A stretch of DNA of 64,000 bases from Panopea generosa (GCA_029582155.1 CM055897.1:15924482-15988481), one strand, 5' to 3'. Positions 1 to 11,364 are shown, numbered from the stretch's first letter. The notes: a model not told the origin generated them from the sequence alone. Translations and numbers: made by a program.

Positions 1-3000
1 ACTGTTATCGCCCATGAATACAGATGATGGCGGTAGATGTAGGTATATTGTTGTCTTTATATCTCTTCATGGCGTTATATTGCTGCACAGTATCGCCTAT
101 GAATACAAATAATGACGGTAGATGTAGATATATAGTTATCTTTATATTCCTTCATGGCGTTATATTGCTGCACAGTATCGCCCATGAATACAGATGACGG
201 CAGACGTAGATATATAGTTATCTTCATATTTTTTCATGGCGTTATATTGCTGCACTATTATCGCCCATGAATACAGATAATGACGGTAGATGTAGATATA
301 TAGTTATCTTTATATTCCTTCATGGCGTTATAATGCTGCACAGTATCGCCCATGAATACAGATGATGGCGGTAGATGTAGATATATGGTTATCTTTATAT
401 TCCTTCATGGCGTTATATTGCTGCACTATTATAGCCCTTGAATACAGAAGATCGATGTAGATGTAGATATATAGTTATCTTTATATTCCTTCATGGCGTT
501 ATATTGCTGCACTATTATCGCCCTTGAATACAAATGATTGAGGTAGATGTGGATATATAGTTATCTTTATATTCCTTCATGGTTTAATATTGCTGCACTA
601 GTATCGCCCATGAAAACAGATAATGGAGGTATATTTAGATATATAGTAACTGTTATCTTTATAGTCCTTCGTGGTTCTATATTGCTGAACTGGTATCACC
701 CAAAAATACAGATGATGGAGGTATGTGTTGATATATAGACTAAGTTATCTTTATATTCCTTCATGGCGTTATATTGCTGCACTATTATCGCCCTTGAATG
801 CATAAGATGGAAGAAGATGTAGATATATAGTGATCTTTATATTCATTCATGGCGTTATATTGCTGCACTTTTATCGCCCTTGAATACAGATAATGACGGT
901 AGATGTAGATATATAGCTATCTTTATATTCCTTTATGGCATTATATTGCTGCACTATTATCGCCCTTGAATACAGATAATGACGGTAGATGTAGATATAT
1001 AGCTATCTTTATATTCCTTTATGGCATTATATTGCTGCAGTATTATCGCCCTTGAATACAGATGATGGCGGTAGATGTAAATATATAGTTATCTTTATAT
1101 TCCTTCGTGGTTTTATATTGCTGCACTGTTATCGCCCATGAATACAGATGATGGCGGTAGATGTAGGTATATTGTTGTCTTTATATCTCTTCATGGCGTT
1201 ATATTGCTGCATAGTATCGCCTATGAATACAAATAATGACGGTAGATGTAGATATATAGTTATTTTTATATTCCTTCATGGCGTTATATTGCTGCACAGT
1301 ATCGCCCATGAATACAGATAATGACGGCAGACGTAGATATATAGTTATCTTCATATTTTTTCATGGCGTTATATTGCTGCACTATTATCGCCCATGAATA
1401 CAGATAATGACGGTAGATGTAGATATATAGTTATCTTTATATTCCTTCATGGCGTTATATTGCTGCACAGTATCGCCCATGAATACAGATAATGACGGCA
1501 GACGTAGATATATAGTTATCTTTATATTCCTTCATGACGTTATAATGCTGCACTATTATCGCCCTTGAATACAGATAATGACTGTAGATGTAGATATATA
1601 GTTATCTTTATATTCCTTCATGGCGTTATATTGCTGCACTTTTATCGCCCTTGAATACAGAAAATGACGGTAGATGTAGATATATAGCTATCTTTATATT
1701 CCTTTATGGCATTATATTGCTGCACTATTATCGCCCTTGAATACAGATAATGACGGTAGATGTAGATATATAGCTATCTTTATATTCCTTTATAGCATTA
1801 TATTGCTGCACTATTATCGCCCTTGAATACAGATAATGACGGTAGATGTAGATATATAGCTATCTTTATATTCCTTTATGGCATTATATTGCTGCACTAT
1901 TATCGCCCTTGAATACAGATGATGGCGGTAGATGTAAATATATAGTTCTTTATATTCCTTCGTGGTTTTATATTGCTGCACTCTTTCACCCATGAATACA
2001 GATGATGGCGGTAGATGTAGGTATATTGTTGTCTTTATATCTCTTCATGGCGTTATATTGCTGCACAGTATCGCCTATGAATATAAATAATGACGGTAGA
2101 TGTAGATATATAGTTATCTTTATATTCCTTCATGGCGTTATATTGCTGCACAGTATCGCCTATGAATACAAAAAATGACGGTAGATGTAGATATATAGCT
2201 ATCTTTATATTCCTTCATGGCGTTATATTGCTGCACAGTATCGCCCATGAATACAAATAATGACGGCAGACGTAGATATATAGTTATTTTCATATTCCTT
2301 CATGGCGTTATATTGCTGCACTATTATCGCCCATGAATACAGATAATGACGGTAGATGTAGATATATAGTTATCTTTATATTCCTTCATGGCGTTATATT
2401 GCTGCACAGTATCGCCCATGAATACAGATGATGGCGGTAGATGTAGATATATAGCTATCTTTATATTTCTTCATGGCGTTATAATGCTGCACAGTATCGT
2501 CCATGAATACAGCTGATGGCGGTAGATGTAGATATATAGCTATCTTTATATTCCTTCATGGCGTTATATTGCTGCACAGTATCGCCCATGAATACAGATG
2601 ATGGCGGTAGATGTAGATATATAGTTATCTTTATATTCCTTCATGGCGTTATATTGCTGCACTATTATCGCCCTTGAATACAGATGATGGAGGTAAATGT
2701 AGATATATAGTTATCTTTATACTCCTTCATGGCGTTATATTGCTGCACTATTATTGCCCATGAATACAGATGATGGCGGTAGGTGAAGGTATAGAGTTAT
2801 CTTTATATTGCTTCGTGGTTTTATATTGCTGCACTGTTATCGCCCATGAATACAGATGATGGCGGTAGATGTAGGTATATTGTTGTCTTTATATCTCTTC
2901 ATGGCGTTATATTGCTGCACAGTATCGCCTATGAATACAAATAATGACGGTAGATGTAGATATATAGTTATCTTTATATTCCTTCATGGCGTTATAATGC

Positions 3001-3345
3001 TACACAGTATCGCCCATGAATACAGATGACGGCAGACGTAGATATATAGTTATCTTCATATTTTTTCATGGCGTTATATTGCTGCACTATTATCGCCCAT
3101 GAATACAGATAATGACGGTAGATGTAGATATATAGTTATCTTTATATTCCTTCATGGCGTTATAATGCTGCACAGTATCGCCCATGAATACAGATGATGG
3201 CGGTAGATGTAGATATATGGTTATCTTTATATTCCTTCATGGCGTTATATTGCTGCAGTATTATTGCCCTTGAATGCAGATGATGGCGGTAGATGTAAAT
3301 ATATAGTTATACTTTATAAATATATACTTTATATTCGATTATGGA
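1..3345. repeat. Array A: ~86 bp satellite with higher-order structure
   Basis: About 39 tandem copies of an 85-90 bp AT-rich monomer that includes ATCGCCCATGAATACAGAT and CATGGCGTTATATTGCTGCA. The array is already under way at base 1, so it continues to the left. A distinctive variant monomer (TTCGTGG before it, ATGTAGGTATATTGTTG inside it) recurs with its CATGAATA at 13, 1137, 1991 and 2845, spacings of 1124, 854 and 854 bp. The 1-500 block matches 2833-3330 closely at a constant offset of 2832. This is higher-order repeat organisation like that of centromeric satellites. Right edge: the monomer decays into unique sequence at about 3310-3345. A short open frame at 547-738 is a by-product of the repeat. 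Confidence 0.95.
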
Positions 3346-3548
3346 TCTATATTAGTGTTATTTATTTACTCCGTCCTTATGCGGAATATCCAGTAATACA
3401 GAACTTGACATTATCATTGGAAATGAGATTATCTTAACCATTTCCGTCTTAATTTTTAATTGGTGAATCGCATCGTTTTTAGACTGTTTACGTATCTGAA
3501 CACACAGAACCATGGACTTTAAATAAAACTGGTCAACGCATGCTTAAA
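3346..3548. other. Unique AT-rich spacer
   Basis: Single-copy-looking sequence between satellite array A and the first MITE-1. I see no gene or RNA in it. Confidence 0.5.
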
Positions 3549-4007
3549 GTCTCACTTCACAGTTGAAGTGTGTTCCTTGTTATTTATAAATTAAGGTCTA
3601 GAATTCCCATGGTAAAAAAAGAATTCCACATATAATTTTTTTTTATGTATTTTTTTTCATAGCAGAAATGAATATCCACATAAAAATGCACACTAACTGG
3701 TAGGTTGACCAGGTTTTTTTTTTTTAAAGAGGGTGCAGTGACACCCTGAGATTTTTTAAAAAAAGAAGTCCTCAAAGCTCATAAATTCATGCATATGTTG
3801 AAATCCTATAAAAGTCCCTTTTTAACACCAGTGATGTCTTATTGCAGTATATGCTATGTCAACGTTTGGTCTTATCATTTGCAGCAAAATATCACAACCA
3901 CTATGAACCATTTTGAAAATATTTTAAAACCAAATTACAAAGGTCTTCTTTAAAGCGTTAAGAATCGTGTTACCATAAGGAAAAGAGGCGTAACTGTGTA
4001 GTGAGAC
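3549..4007 (-). mobile_element. MITE-1 copy 1 (459 bp, inverted relative to copy 2)
   Basis: A non-autonomous DNA-transposon-like element. The left end GTCTCACTTCACAGTT (3549-3564) and the right end AACTGTGTAGTGAGAC (3992-4007) are inverted repeats matching at 15 of 16 bases. Its reverse complement aligns along its length with 5900-6325, for example TTCATAGTGGTTGTGAT, CATAGCATATACTGCAATAAG, GGGTGTCACTGCAC and GGTCAACCTACCAGTTA. No transposase frame is present; the minus-strand open frame at 3584-3775 is fortuitous. Target-site duplication is unclear (TTAA on the left, TTTA on the right). Superfamily cannot be assigned from this copy. Confidence 0.8.
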
Positions 4008-4236
4008 GTTTATCTGTTTTGAAAATTGTAGATATTGCAACAACGAACTTTTTGAGCCCAGAAACATGCTGTAGATCAAGATTTTTCACTTTCTTTGGAT
4101 ATTAAAATTAAAATGGAGACCTATTGGAAATGCAATAGTGGCGTGAGACGATAGGTTATTAAACAGAATCACTATTAAATACCATTGCCTTATTTATATG
4201 CAGTTATATTAATTATACATTAATTGGTGTCTTTGC
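4008..4236. other. Unique spacer
   Basis: AT-rich sequence between MITE-1 and a SINE; nothing recognisable. Confidence 0.4.
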
Positions 4237-4498
4237 TTTTCTCAGTTCTGGGGTCGTGGGTTCGAATCCTCGCCTGACCACAGTCTCCGTGATGTTTAAT
4301 ATACGACATTGCGCCACATTATCATTCGTCTCTCACTGCTGATTCAAGTGGGAAAGTTATCAGTTACTTGCGGAGATGGGGTGTAATCGAGTACTGATTA
4401 ACCTTCCAGGATCCGAGTAAACAGTGGTTAGGTTAACTGATCGATCGTATGTTAGCCCTTGATGGCATAAAAATGATGCTAAATATCCAATCAATAAA
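4237..4498 (+). mobile_element. SINE-A copy, degraded tRNA head
   Basis: The tRNA B box is readable (GGGTTCGAATCC at about 4257), but the A box is lost. The body follows the family order: CAGTCTCCGTGATG, ACGACATTG, CATTCGTCTCTCACTGCTGA, GGGAAAGTTATCAGTTACTTG, GAGTACTGATTAACC, GGTTAGGTTAACTGATCG and the 3' end GCATAAAAATGATGCTAAAT followed by ATCCAATCAATAAA. tRNA-derived SINEs are transcribed by RNA polymerase III and mobilised by a partner LINE; this copy looks dead. Confidence 0.85.
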
Positions 4499-4742
4499 CT
4501 ATTTAACTGAATTAAAACAACATTTTAATAGCTAAACTCAATTATTGTGCGTGTGTGTGTCTGTTTTAAATAAGATGTATAGACAGCAAGACGTTTTCGT
4601 AATATGGCTAAAACAGTGGCAGGAAGTTTAGTTTGATATGTATTTTGCGTCTTTCAATATTTAAATGTATAATGTTTCACTACTGGAGCCTGAGAATGTT
4701 AGAGTCAGGATAGGTTGAATAGCGAAAGACAAAACACCAGTC

Positions 4743-4975
4743 TGGACCGGTTAGCTCAGTCGGTAAAGGGTCTGAAAATTAATCCAGCGGTCGTGAGTTC
4801 GAATCACCGCCGTGTCACAGACTCCGTGATGACTTGCGGAGATGGATGTGCTCTCGATTACTGGTTAACCTTTCAGGACCCCAGATAAGAGTGGTTAGGT
4901 TAACTGACTGTATGTTAGCCCTCGGTGACATAAAAATGACGCTAAACATTCAAACAAACAGACAAACAAATACTT
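4743..4975 (+). mobile_element. SINE-A copy with internal deletion
   Basis: Complete tRNA-like head with A box (GGTTAGCTCAGTCGGTAAA) and B box (GTCGTGAGTTCGAATC). Immediately after CTCCGTGATGA it jumps to CTTGCGGAGATGG, losing about 80 bp that other copies carry (the segment from ATTGATATACGAC to CAGTTA). The 3' part and the tail (ACAAACAGACAAACAAAT) are present. Same strand as the copy at 4.2 kb, from which it is separated by about 245 bp. Confidence 0.88.
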
Positions 4976-5539
4976 ATATCAAATTGACTCAAGTCTGCTG
5001 ATTCAACCGTCGATACATAGTAAAACGGCTAAATACTACTCCGACAATCGATCCAAATATTATCAATCATTCTCATATGAGAAGATATACTATGATTCTC
5101 ATTTGACAGATATCATATGAGAATCATGGGATAATTACTTAATATGATTGACACAAAAATGCAAAAACGATATAAATTAACTCGAAAATGTTTATTTTTA
5201 TTTGCATTTGCACTGTAACAATGATGATAACAAAAAGAAGGAGTATATAGATAACAAACATCTCACAAGCCTTAACAATGCTTACAGGAGACCGTCTTGT
5301 TAAGAAACATACTTGATAAAAATACCGAACGAGTGATTTGTAATATACTGGTAGTTAACGATAAATAGTTACAAATTGTTTAAAACAAGTAAAGTGCTTA
5401 TGCACAATTAAAGCGTCATAAAAAAACGTATTTTATTCCAAAGTAACTCAGGAATCAATCATACAAAATTGAAAATAGTGTCAATATGTCAATATGTAGC
5501 GATAATTGTTCCGCTTAATGTTAAAACTAAACGCCAGCA
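4976..5539. other. AT-rich spacer with a small dyad
   Basis: No gene seen. Contains an 11 bp perfect inverted repeat, ATGATTCTCAT at 5092-5102 and ATGAGAATCAT at 5117-5127, separated by 14 bp. A related TCTCATATGAGA palindrome lies just upstream at 5071-5082. No function is evident. Confidence 0.5.
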
Positions 5540-5561
5540 CCCCCCCCCCCCCCCCCCCCCC
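5540..5561. repeat. Poly-C tract (22 bp)
   Basis: Uninterrupted run of C followed 70 bp later by a second C-rich stretch (CCCCACCCCCGACCCCC). Tract length is likely to be polymorphic or to be mis-sequenced. Confidence 0.95.
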
Positions 5562-5899
5562 AATGTACAGGTTGTGTGAGGGCAGCATATACTTTCTCAT
5601 ACATCCACATACACTCTCTCCTCAGGTTGACCCCACCCCCGACCCCCAACTCAATAATTGAAACGCTCCTACGCCCATGTAACGTCACGATAAATGTTAA
5701 AACTATGTTGTAATCTTTGTATATGTTGTCATGTCAATGTTTTTCCGTCACTATTATCTGTTCAAATGCATTTCATTTAGTCTATGCAATTCGTAATATC
5801 TTAGAGGAAAGAGGAACTCAAGAGTATACATAAGCGTTAATAGATATTAAACGTCAAATGTCGAAACGGAAACATTTGTAGTGGATGATTAAAACGTAA
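5562..5899. other. Spacer
   Basis: C-rich at the left end, otherwise AT-rich; no gene or repeat recognised. Confidence 0.4.
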
Positions 5900-6325
5900 C
5901 CTCTCGTTACACAGTTGTGCCTCTTTTTTACCATGATTCTTGCTCTTAAAAAAAGTCCTATGTAATTTTGTTTGAAATATTATCAAAATGATTCATAGTG
6001 GTTGTGATTTCTTGCTGCAGATGGGAAGAGCAAAAGCTGGCATAGCATATACTGCAATAAGACATCATGGTGTTACAAAAGAGACTTTTATAGGATATTA
6101 ATAGATGTATGTATTCGTGAGCATGTGAGAACATTTTTTTAAAAAAAAAGTTTAGGGTGTCACTGCACTGCCTTAAAAAAACAGGTCAACCTACCAGTTA
6201 TTGCGCATTTTTATGTGGGGATACATCCCAGCTTTAAATTTCTATGTGGAATAGTTCTATGCCGTGGAAATCATATACCGTATTTTATACAGAACAAAGA
6301 ACGAAAGTCAACTGTGCAGTGAGAT
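5900..6325 (+). mobile_element. MITE-1 copy 2 (~426 bp)
   Basis: Inverted partner of 3549-4007. The left end is degenerate (ACCTCTCGTTACACAGTT, about 5900-5915) and the right end is AACTGTGCAGTGAGAT (6310-6325). Alignment to the reverse complement of copy 1 covers almost the whole element, with substitutions and small indels, so the two copies are old. The pair brackets about 1.9 kb holding two SINE-A copies. A long hairpin could form if this stretch were transcribed through. Confidence 0.8.
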
Positions 6326-7583
6326 CTTAGTTTTTTATTAAGTAATTGGTCATATTATTGGTTGTATGTCATGTGTTACACATCACGGATAAGGTTTTAA
6401 CATGTGCTGGAAACATCGTTTTAACATTAAACGGACGTATGGCTTTAATATTAAATTCAATATTTAGTGGAATTCTAACGTTTATCGTTGATACATCCAT
6501 CTATAACTTCCTCCCTAGTATCCAACATAGCACCAACTTGCCGAATATGGCCTTTCCTCTTCTTCTTACACACCATCATGACGCTTGGATATTGAATGGG
6601 TATATTTTGTAAATGATAATCACCCAGACAACTTTAGACCATGCTAAAAAAAGTTGTTTGCCTTGCTCCTACCTATCCCATCAAAATGTAGCTACAAAAA
6701 CGTATTATTTGCTTTCAAACGGTTGAGTTTATCTTGTATATGTACATGTAGTTCAGGGCCTAAATATCAGACTCAAATATGGATTTAGGTCCTGTTCAGT
6801 TTTGTAAATCATCAAAGTAAAAAATTATAAGTAATATACCTAAACGAATATTGAATGGAGCATCGCAAACAAACTTCCTTTTAAGGATAACCATACGAAT
6901 AAATATAAATAATACACCACAGGAAATGCTATATTATCAATAACACAAGTATTTATATAAAAATTACATCGTCCTTCTCTTTTTTTATTGTATAAATAAA
7001 AGTCCAATATATCACTCTCTCGTTGCTTTATCACACAGTATGAGTCTATTGCAATCATTGTTTTCTGTCACGAGCACGAATCAACATTCATGTCCTTTCA
7101 TTTTCTTAGAATTCAACATAAAACGTTTACACATGTCATCTAATATGTATTTTCTTGAACGATTTATATCTAGTCTACATAAACCCAAAGTAAGGGAACT
7201 AATTGCACAGTTTTTAATTTATGAACTCTTTTGTTATAGCCTCGTTTCAGATAAATACTGTTCGTGATACAATCTAAATCAGTAGTCAATCAAAATTAAT
7301 TTCCAGTCAAAATACCATTTGAACTTTGGACAATGAAACTTTTTACTTACAACGTTGACATAAAATAATTAATATAGGACAACTGTCCAAGGCAATGATT
7401 TTGTTGTCATTTAAACTTAAACCATAATTTTTTTATCTAATAGAAATGAACTTACACTTAAATAAGCGTTTATACTATTTTGCAACTTTGTATTTTCTTT
7501 GTTTCGACTGGCATGGCTCATGAAAAATGTCCATTAAAATGTATGTTTCATTTGCATTAGTAAACTACTTAAATACCACGTGA
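6326..7583. other. AT-rich sequence downstream of the minus-strand gene
   Basis: Contains open frames of 72-88 codons (6346-6612 plus, 6840-7058 minus, 7040-7267 plus) with no recognisable domain and AT-rich codon content, so I do not call genes. If the exon at 7584-8597 is spliced at its internal donor, further exons could lie here or to the left. I could not identify any with confidence. Confidence 0.35.
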
Positions 7584-8597
7584 TCAGGCTTTTATTTCAC
7601 CTTCATTCTGTGATGCACGAGTACCGTTCATCCATTGTTTCACTTTTCTAGAGTTTATCTCAATTGCCCTTGGGGTAGGTGTGTCCATATCATCGCCATG
7701 GTTAATGTCATTTTCACGTGCAATTACTTCTAACGCTGCATCGTTATCTTTAGCGAAACGATGCTGCCTATCGCTACCGGCGAAGTTATTTCGCGGCGTG
7801 ATTTCATGGCTATCGTTTTCATTGTCAGAATCAGAGTTAACGCGAGATCTTCGTTTATTTTTCTTTTTACGTTTGTTCACTTGTGCCTCGCTTCTTATTG
7901 GCAGCAACAACGCTGTAGATTGGCCTTGACCTTGCCGTTGACCTGCATCGCGACTTGTTAAAGATCCAACAACAGGATGGTGCGTTGGAGCAGACGAAAA
8001 CGTGTTTACTAAAGATTCGCTCCTCCGCAAACTCAGCGTATTTGATTTATCCCGCGCTTTTTCGCGTCGGGTATGCTTAGATTTGTCTATATGCGCATTA
8101 TAATCTTTAGAAAAAATGTTTGGGAGTTTAGAACTTTCCTCTTTTACGTGTGAATCATTTCTAGGAGATTCTGATTGGCTTAAATCTGAATCCATACGTG
8201 TGTCTCTTTTCAAAACAGCAAAGTCTACTCGGCTAAAGTCTCGACTGATATCTAAATGGGATGGACAGCTTGGAGATCGGCAGTATGATGCACGTAGGTC
8301 CCGACCTTTGGATCTATGTCGCGTTGCGCGGGAACCAGGCAAACTGGCGACACTGGTTGAGTTCGCGCGGTCTATTGTTGGGAATTTGACTGGGCTACTC
8401 GAGAGTGAAGCCGGCATGCTTCCACGAGTATGAGTTTTTCGATCATGCGAACTACAGTAATCGCTAGAATCAGTTTCACTTCCAAGCGAAATGGCACTCT
8501 TTCTTGATATCGGCGGGAAGAATTTTTCCTCCATTGTCGGCTGCATGTAATGAGGTGGAGTCGCCGCCAATTCGGTACCTAGCAATCCAGGAGCCAT
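7584..8597 (-). CDS. Uncharacterised disordered, basic Ser-rich protein (337 aa open exon)
   Basis: This is the only long open frame not explained by tandem repeats. From ATG at 8597 (context GTCATTATGG) it runs 337 codons to TGA at 7584-7586. The product is hydrophilic: Ser, Arg, Asp and Asn rich, with no signal peptide and no membrane segment. Residues 241-252 (NKRKKKNKRRSR) form a strong nuclear-localisation-like basic cluster followed by an acidic SDSDNENDS stretch. Several RRSES, SRKS and SPSC type sites look like kinase targets. The region is richer in CpG than its surroundings, as expected of coding sequence. The last codons contain AATGAAG|GTGAAA (GT at 7600-7599), a possible splice donor, so the true protein could continue into exons to the left; alternatively it ends at TGA. 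The plus-strand frames across 7681-8433 are shadows. I do not recognise the family and assign no function; nuclear location is inferred only. Confidence 0.65.
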   Translation of the reverse strand: MAPGLLGTELAATPPHYMQPTMEEKFFPPISRKSAISLGSETDSSDYCSSHDRKTHTRGSMPASLSSSPVKFPTIDRANSTSVASLPGSRATRHRSKGRDLRASYCRSPSCPSHLDISRDFSRVDFAVLKRDTRMDSDLSQSESPRNDSHVKEESSKLPNIFSKDYNAHIDKSKHTRREKARDKSNTLSLRRSESLVNTFSSAPTHHPVVGSLTSRDAGQRQGQGQSTALLLPIRSEAQVNKRKKKNKRRSRVNSDSDNENDSHEITPRNNFAGSDRQHRFAKDNDAALEVIARENDINHGDDMDTPTPRAIEINSRKVKQWMNGTRASQNEGEIKA

Positions 8598-8899
8598 AAT
8601 GACGCCTGCTCGATTTTTAACATGTCCACAAAAACAGAATATAAATGCCCCTTTGCACTGTAAATATGACGAGTTTTTTTTATTTAAAAAAAAAAGAGCA
8701 AAATTGTTGAATTAAATTCTTGGTTTATTTAAAACCTTCTCGTTCGTGTTCATTTGTCATACATATTTTGCCGGAAATATAGCCAGTGCTACTGCAGACG
8801 AAAAGAGTGTTTTTGTTTTGGCTTCGGTTTAGGAGAGATAACCCTTGCAGTCAGACGCTTGCCCACAGAGTCATTTAGTTACCAGCCATCAGTGATGAT
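8598..8899 (-). promoter_or_regulatory. Probable 5' UTR exon region with splice acceptors and an overlapping uORF
   Basis: On the minus strand TTATTTTTTCAG ends at 8900, a good polypyrimidine-AG acceptor, giving an exon start at 8899. A second candidate, CATATTTACAG, ends near 8662 behind a T-rich stretch. The leader between them and the ATG is not open in frame. An upstream ATG 26 nt before the start (GACATGTTAAAA) opens a 14-codon uORF that overlaps the main start in another frame and would be expected to reduce initiation at it. A 5' non-coding exon further right is implied, but I cannot place it. Confidence 0.45.
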
Positions 8900-9110
8900 C
8901 TGAAAAAATAACAGAAAATAATTATTATGGATCGACATGAAATTACAAACACACGTGTACAATGTAAGCGTTTCATTCATTTCGATTTAGTTATACAAAA
9001 TAAGTTTAACAGTTGCATCCGTGCAGTCCGTCTGTTAGTACACTGGCTTATTGGCGTCAGTTTTAATGAGATATAACACCATTTTCAACATGTTATTCTT
9101 TTTTTTTTTT

Positions 9111-9248
9111 TTTTGTTGGAAGAAGATCACATAATCTGTTTGAGCAGGACTAATCCTCCACAAGTAACTGGCAAACTATCTTACATAAAGTATTTTGGAC
9201 CGAGGTTTGCTCGAACCCATGACCTAAGTTGTGCCTTACCGCCTCGAA
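9111..9248 (-). mobile_element. SINE-C fragment
   Basis: Reverse complement shows a B-box-like GGGTTCGAGC, then CTTTATGTAAGATAGTTTGCCAGTTACTTGTGGA. This matches the order of CTTTATGTGAGAAAGTTTGCC and ATTTGCGGAAG in the better-preserved copy ending at 57150. The tRNA head upstream of the B box is decayed. It starts next to a T16 run (9099-9114). Confidence 0.6.
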
Positions 9249-9380
9249 ATCACAAAGTTTACAATGTAACAACAAAATGATATGTGAAGAAAATGAAAAT
9301 TTAATATTCAATAAAAGAAAACCAAAATCAGGGATGAATAAAATATATATTATATATATATATAAATAAAGGGATAAATA

Positions 9381-9524
9381 ATGAATGAATGAATGAATGA
9401 ATGAATGAATGAATGAATGAAAGAATGCATGAATGAATGAATGAATGAATGAATGAATGAATGAATGAATGAATGAATGAATGAATAAATTAATGAATGA
9501 ATGAATGAATGAATTAATTAATTA
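9381..9524. repeat. (GAAT)n microsatellite
   Basis: About 35 copies of a 4 bp motif with a few interruptions (AAAG, GCAT, TAAAT). Followed to 9660 by a purine-rich AAAG/AGAC stretch. The minus-strand open frame at 9526-9717 is low-complexity and not a gene. Confidence 0.95.
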
Positions 9525-9659
9525 ACTAAATGATATATGAGTGAATAAAAGAGTGGAATAAAGAAAGGCAGAAAGGCAGAAAGAAAGTAACACAGAAAGA
9601 AACACAGAAAGAGAGAGAGAAAGAAAGAAAGATAAAACAATAAATTAAATAGACAGAAA

Positions 9660-10003
9660 GAAATATAAACAAATAAATAAATGAACACCTCAGCATATTA
9701 ATACGCAGAAAATACATAGAATTAAATACTTGCTATGTTGGCAATAAACTCCTACCAGATTAATATGTTCAAATTATCAATATTAAACCGTTTATAAAAC
9801 ACACTTTTTCATTGTTATTCCAAATACCGCTATAACTGTATAAACGACGCATTATACATAATACAGCACAAGAATTATAAATACGGTATTTTAATCCAGT
9901 CCATGTTTATTTGCCATCGACTACAACTTGACAGATGAATTTACAAAATATATAGCAAAAGGAATTAATCTTTGATCTAAAAAAATAAGCGTGTGTTATA
10001 GTT
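9660..10003. other. AT-rich spacer
   Basis: No gene, RNA or repeat recognised. Confidence 0.4.
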
Positions 10004-10283
10004 CTTCTTATTAGCACAGTCGGTAGCGAGTCTGGCTATCTACCCAGGGGTCGTGAGTTCGAATTTCTGTCCGGTCACATTTTCTGTGATGATTGTTATA
10101 CCCATTGTCATTCGTCTCTCTCCGCGTTGGATTCAAGTCGGAAAGCTATCAGTTATCTACGGAGATCGGTGCTCGAATACTTTGTAACCTTTCAGGATCC
10201 CAGATAAAAGTCGGTTAGGTTAACTGATCAATGCTAGCCGTCAATGGCATAAAAATGGTGTTAAATATCAAAATAAAAAAAAA
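10004..10283 (+). mobile_element. SINE-A copy
   Basis: Head partly eroded (TTAGCACAGTCGGTAGCGAG as A box), B box GTCGTGAGTTCGAAT. Body and 3' end (GGCATAAAAATGGTGTTAAAT) are present, ending in an A-rich run. Full-length architecture but diverged from the best copies. Confidence 0.85.
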
Positions 10284-10836
10284 AGTTGTTTTTTTGGTCA
10301 TTAAATGATCACTACCACCATCTCTGAGCCAAAACTTGACCAAGAATAATTTCAAAGGGTAACTGTAAAATTGAATTTAAAAAAAACAACAGATATATAT
10401 CCCGTTCAGGTTTTAGGTACATGTATACTCATTCAAATATTTCAGCCCGATTAAGAAAGGAACTCAGCGCTTCAGTGAATCAATATCGAGTCAGGTTTTC
10501 TGGGTGTAACAAGTTTAGAGTGCTGTTAATGAGAGACTTTCTGCAAGAGCGTTGGGTTGAACCCGCGACCTCTATGGTGTGTACGACACTCAGTGTTATC
10601 GATGGATATATGTTATCTATATTGTTTATTACTGTGACAACTGATTTAAATAAAGTGAACTTCTTTTTGTAAATAACTGGCGATTTCTCAGTTGTGTTTC
10701 AGACCATTTGCTCACGCATATGACCCAAAATTGTATAGAAAATTTAAGATATGTTTAATTTTATATGTACACATCACAGAATATAACAAAGAAAATCGAT
10801 CATGAATTACGAAATGTAAATATATGTTTATATATA
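10284..10836. other. Spacer with a possible SINE relic
   Basis: Around 10545-10600 the reverse complement reads GTCGCGGGTTCAACCC, a B-box-like motif without a recognisable A box. This may be an old tRNA-derived fragment. The open frame at 10421-10672 has no recognisable domain. Confidence 0.3.
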
Positions 10837-11018
10837 TACAGCCAAACTTGTATTAAGACGCCAGTCAAGGGAACGAGCAAATGTGGTCTTTTAAGACAGG
10901 GTGTTGCTTAATACAGGTTAATATACCTTAATAGCATATAAATGGGAAAAAGAAAACATGGTTGCTTAAGTCAGGTGGCTGCTTAATAGAGGTGACCGCT
11001 TACACAGGTTGTACTGTA
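10837..11018. mobile_element. MITE-2 copy 1 (182 bp)
   Basis: Ends are TACAGCCAAACTTGTATTAAG and, as reverse complement of the right side, TACAGTACAACCTGTGTAAG. The interior is built from near-palindromic blocks of the type TTAAGACAGG, GGTGGCTGCTTAATA and ACAGGT. Flanking TA dinucleotides fit a TA target duplication, as used by Tc1/mariner elements, but the superfamily is inferred from that alone. Two more copies occur at 14410 and 21744. Confidence 0.8.
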
Positions 11019-11364
11019 TATATTTCATATTTGATTTAATCTTCGCTTTTATTTAGATATATTCAATATGATTTATATTATAACATGACACATATATTGT
11101 AACTGTTAAATACCATTACTAAACCGCGGTCTGTCTTGTGTTTTTTGTATATATCATGTACCTGAGAGGATTGCCTGTCTGTCTTGTGTTTTTGTATATA
11201 GGCCTATCATGTACCTGATGGGCCTGCGTGCCTATTGGTTAATGGAAATAAAACTATATCACCATACGTTTCTGACACGGTTTCCAAAACAAACAAAAGA
11301 CAGATAGAAGCAATTTCATTATTCGTTTTTGGTTTCGTCTTTCCGTATTAAAATAATGTAACAC
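11019..11364. other. Spacer with a short direct duplication
   Basis: TCTGTCTTGTGTTTT followed by TGTATATA and ATCATGTACCTGA occurs twice within 11130-11215. It is followed by GGAAATAAAACTATATC at about 11245. This could be the 3' tail of an old non-LTR element; evidence is weak. Confidence 0.3.

Noticed and set aside
8116-8433. 105-codon plus-strand frame
   Set aside because: Antisense shadow of the 337-codon minus-strand exon.
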